Below, in pieces: positions 62,423 to 64,000 of a DNA stretch of 64,000 nucleotides. Positions within the stretch are counted from its first letter, which is position 1, and every line of letters starts with the position of its first letter. Both the position numbers and the translations under genes were made by a program. The notes under the pieces were generated by a model that was not told the DNA's origin, made no database searches, and saw only the letters and a program-made list of their open reading frames with translations. The DNA comes from Lysobacteraceae bacterium NML07-0707 (GTDB taxonomy: Bacteria > Pseudomonadota > Gammaproteobacteria > Xanthomonadales > Xanthomonadaceae): positions 62,001 to 126,000 of the forward strand of contig NWQT01000019.1 of NCBI GenBank assembly GCA_002798295.1, given 5' to 3'.

Positions 62423-62484
62423 TTTCCGTTTCCCCGGTCATTTGCTGCGCATTTGGCCAAAATCAACCGATTGGAGACCGCGTT

Positions 62485-62841
62485 ATGGCGCGAATTGCAG
62501 GTGTCAACCTGCCTGCCCAGAAGCATATCTGGGTGGGGCTGCAAAGCATCTACGGCATTGGCCGTACCCGTTCCAAAAAGGTCTGCGAAGACGCTGGTGT
62601 GTCGGTAAGCACCAAAGTCCGTGACCTGTCCGAATCCGAAGTCGAGCGCCTGCGCGCCGAAGTCGGCAAGTACATCGTCGAAGGCGACCTGCGTCGTGAA
62701 GTCGGCATGTCCATCAAGCGTCTGATGGACCTGGGCTGCTATCGCGGCCTGCGTCACCGTCGTGGCCTGCCGCTGCGCGGCCAGCGTACCAAGACCAATG
62801 CACGTACCCGCAAGGGCCCGCGCAAGGCTATCAAGAAGTAA
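62485..62841 (+). CDS. rpsM: 30S ribosomal protein S13
   Basis: 118 aa head protein contacting P-site tRNA. ATG 62485 gives [19 protein letters not shown] with SD TTGGAG; C-terminal [20 protein letters not shown] conserved. The open frame upstream is leader. Confidence 0.99.
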   Translation: MARIAGVNLPAQKHIWVGLQSIYGIGRTRSKKVCEDAGVSVSTKVRDLSESEVERLRAEVGKYIVEGDLRREVGMSIKRLMDLGCYRGLRHRRGLPLRGQRTKTNARTRKGPRKAIKK

Positions 62842-62850
62842 GGAATCGAC

Positions 62851-63243
62851 ATGGCCAAGCCTACTGCTAACAAGACCAAGAAGAAGGTCAAGCGCGTCGT
62901 CACCGATGGCATCGCGCACGTCCATGCTTCGTTCAACAACACCATCGTGACCATCACCGACCGTCAGGGCAACGCCCTGTCCTGGGCCACTTCCGGCGGC
63001 TCCGGTTTCCGTGGCTCGCGCAAGTCCACCCCGTTCGCGGCACAGGTCGCTGCGGAAAAGGCCGGCAAGGCAGCACTTGATTACGGCGTGAAGGCGCTGG
63101 AAGTGCGCATCAAGGGTCCGGGTCCGGGCCGTGAATCGGCCGTGCGTTCTTTGAACAACGTCGGCTACAAAATCCTCAACATCATCGACGTGACGCCGAT
63201 CCCGCACAACGGGTGCCGTCCGCCGAAGAAGCGTCGCGTCTAA
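62851..63243 (+). CDS. rpsK: 30S ribosomal protein S11
   Basis: 130 aa platform protein. [28 protein letters not shown] region and C-terminal [18 protein letters not shown]. 9 bp after rpsM, SD AAGGAA. Confidence 0.99.
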   Translation: MAKPTANKTKKKVKRVVTDGIAHVHASFNNTIVTITDRQGNALSWATSGGSGFRGSRKSTPFAAQVAAEKAGKAALDYGVKALEVRIKGPGPGRESAVRSLNNVGYKILNIIDVTPIPHNGCRPPKKRRV

Positions 63244-63258
63244 AGGAGCTGAAAGACA

Positions 63259-63888
63259 ATGGCTCGTTATATTGGTCCTACCTGTAAGCTCGCCCGCCGC
63301 GAAGGCGCCGACTTGTCGCTGAAATCGCCGGCGCGTGCGCTGGACTCCAAGTGCAAACTGGAGCAAAAGCCCGGTCAGCATGGCCCGAACGCCCGCAAGG
63401 GCAAGATGTCCGATTACGCTACCCAGCTGCGTGAAAAGCAGAAGGTCAAGCGTATCTATGGCCTGCTGGAACGCCAGTTCCGCAACTACTACAAGAAGGC
63501 TTCCAACAAGAAGGGCAACACCGGCGAAAACCTGTTGCAACTTCTGGAAACCCGTCTGGACAACGTCGTTTACCGCATGGGCTTTGCCGTGACCCGCGCT
63601 TCGGCGCGCCAGCTGGTATCGCATCGCGGCGTGCTGGTGAATGGCAAGTACGTCAACCTGCCGTCCTATGCGGTCAAGGCCGGTGACGAAATCAGCCTCT
63701 CCGAACGCGCCCAGAAGCAACTGCGCGTGCAGGAAGCGCTGACCGTTGCCCAGCAGATGGATCTTTCGCCTTCGTGGGTGGAAGTGGACGCCAAGAAGTT
63801 CGCTGGCGTGTTCAAGGCTGTGCCAGATCGCGCTGATCTGCCTGCCGACATCAACGAAGCGCTGATCATCGAGTTGTACTCGAAGTAA
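63259..63888 (+). CDS. rpsD: 30S ribosomal protein S4
   Basis: 209 aa primary 16S binder and, in E. coli, repressor of the alpha operon. [19 protein letters not shown] start and S4 domain [31 protein letters not shown] region. SD AAGGAG. Confidence 0.99.
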   Translation: MARYIGPTCKLARREGADLSLKSPARALDSKCKLEQKPGQHGPNARKGKMSDYATQLREKQKVKRIYGLLERQFRNYYKKASNKKGNTGENLLQLLETRLDNVVYRMGFAVTRASARQLVSHRGVLVNGKYVNLPSYAVKAGDEISLSERAQKQLRVQEALTVAQQMDLSPSWVEVDAKKFAGVFKAVPDRADLPADINEALIIELYSK

Positions 63889-63900
63889 TCCCCTCAACCA

Positions 63901-63926
63901 CGAATCCCCGGCACGCCGGGGATTCG
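63901..63926 (+). promoter_or_regulatory. Perfect hairpin between rpsD and rpoA
   Basis: Arms CGAATCCCCGGC/GCCGGGGATTCG form a perfect inverted repeat just after rpsD. No U-run, and rpoA follows with its SD only a few bases downstream, so it probably adjusts rpoA yield rather than terminating. Confidence 0.55.
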
Positions 63927-63942
63927 TCAGGAGATGCCCTAC

Positions 63943-64000
63943 ATGACGGCTACTGCCCACCAAGTGCTGCGTCCGCGCGCGCCCCAAATCGAACGTACCA
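63943..64000 (+). CDS. rpoA: DNA-directed RNA polymerase subunit alpha, 3'-truncated by the window edge
   Basis: Only the first 19 residues are visible (MTATAHQVLRPRAPQIERT), with SD CAGGAG. The N-terminus and position after rpsD identify it; rplQ would be expected beyond the window. Confidence 0.93.
   Translation, partial: MTATAHQVLRPRAPQIERT

Overview
The window is one piece of a GC-rich gammaproteobacterial chromosome. The RNA polymerase, EF-Tu and ribosomal proteins, and the order pth-ychF and tRNA-Tyr/Gly/Thr-tuf-tRNA-Trp-secE-nusG-rplKAJL-rpoBC, point to the Xanthomonadaceae/Lysobacterales. That placement comes from remembered protein similarity, not from a search.

Layout. 1-3.0 kb: end of pth, ychF, a TSUP-type permease and a small secreted ComEA-like protein. 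3.0-8.1 kb: a TonB-dependent receptor facing away from a pair of exported enzymes (cyanophycinase-like lipoprotein and Thr-type isoaspartyl peptidase) that together look like a cyanophycin-degradation unit. 8.1-22.5 kb: tRNA/tuf1/secE-nusG/rplKAJL/rpoBC. 22.5-35.6 kb, minus strand: a six-gene defence island between rpoC and rpsL. It holds a SNF2 helicase with DUF3883, a DUF1156 adenine methylase and a DUF499 ATPase (an Hma-like set), with Septu-type PtuA/PtuB genes embedded and a GmrSD-like DUF262 gene. 36-40.5 kb: rpsL-rpsG-fusA-tuf2. 40.6-51.06 kb: a complete type I-F CRISPR-Cas locus (cas1, cas2-3, csy1, csy2, csy3, cas6f) and a 27-repeat array between tuf2 and rpsJ. 51.1-64 kb: S10, spc and alpha operons up to the first codons of rpoA.

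Two defence islands therefore interrupt an otherwise conserved transcription/translation supercluster. Each lies between a good terminator and the promoter of the next ribosomal operon, so the housekeeping operons look intact. The str and S10 leaders downstream of the islands share a hairpin element about 40 nt after their predicted start sites.

The most interesting signal is the 413-bp gap between cas2-3 and csy1. On the minus strand it holds two decayed CRISPR repeats around a 26-nt pseudo-spacer. The first 11 nt of that spacer match, with a CC PAM, a site just upstream of the csy1 promoter. A second CC-flanked site beside the -35 box matches 14 of the first 16 nt, and its only two mismatches are at positions 6 and 12, the positions flipped out in type I Cascade. 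Downstream of the promoter are a very stable hairpin and a 10-codon ORF with a strong SD and rare TTA-AGA codons. This looks like a CreA/CreR-type crRNA-like regulator, perhaps with a CreT-like toxin RNA, that uses Cascade to repress the cas promoter or to make cells depend on Cascade.
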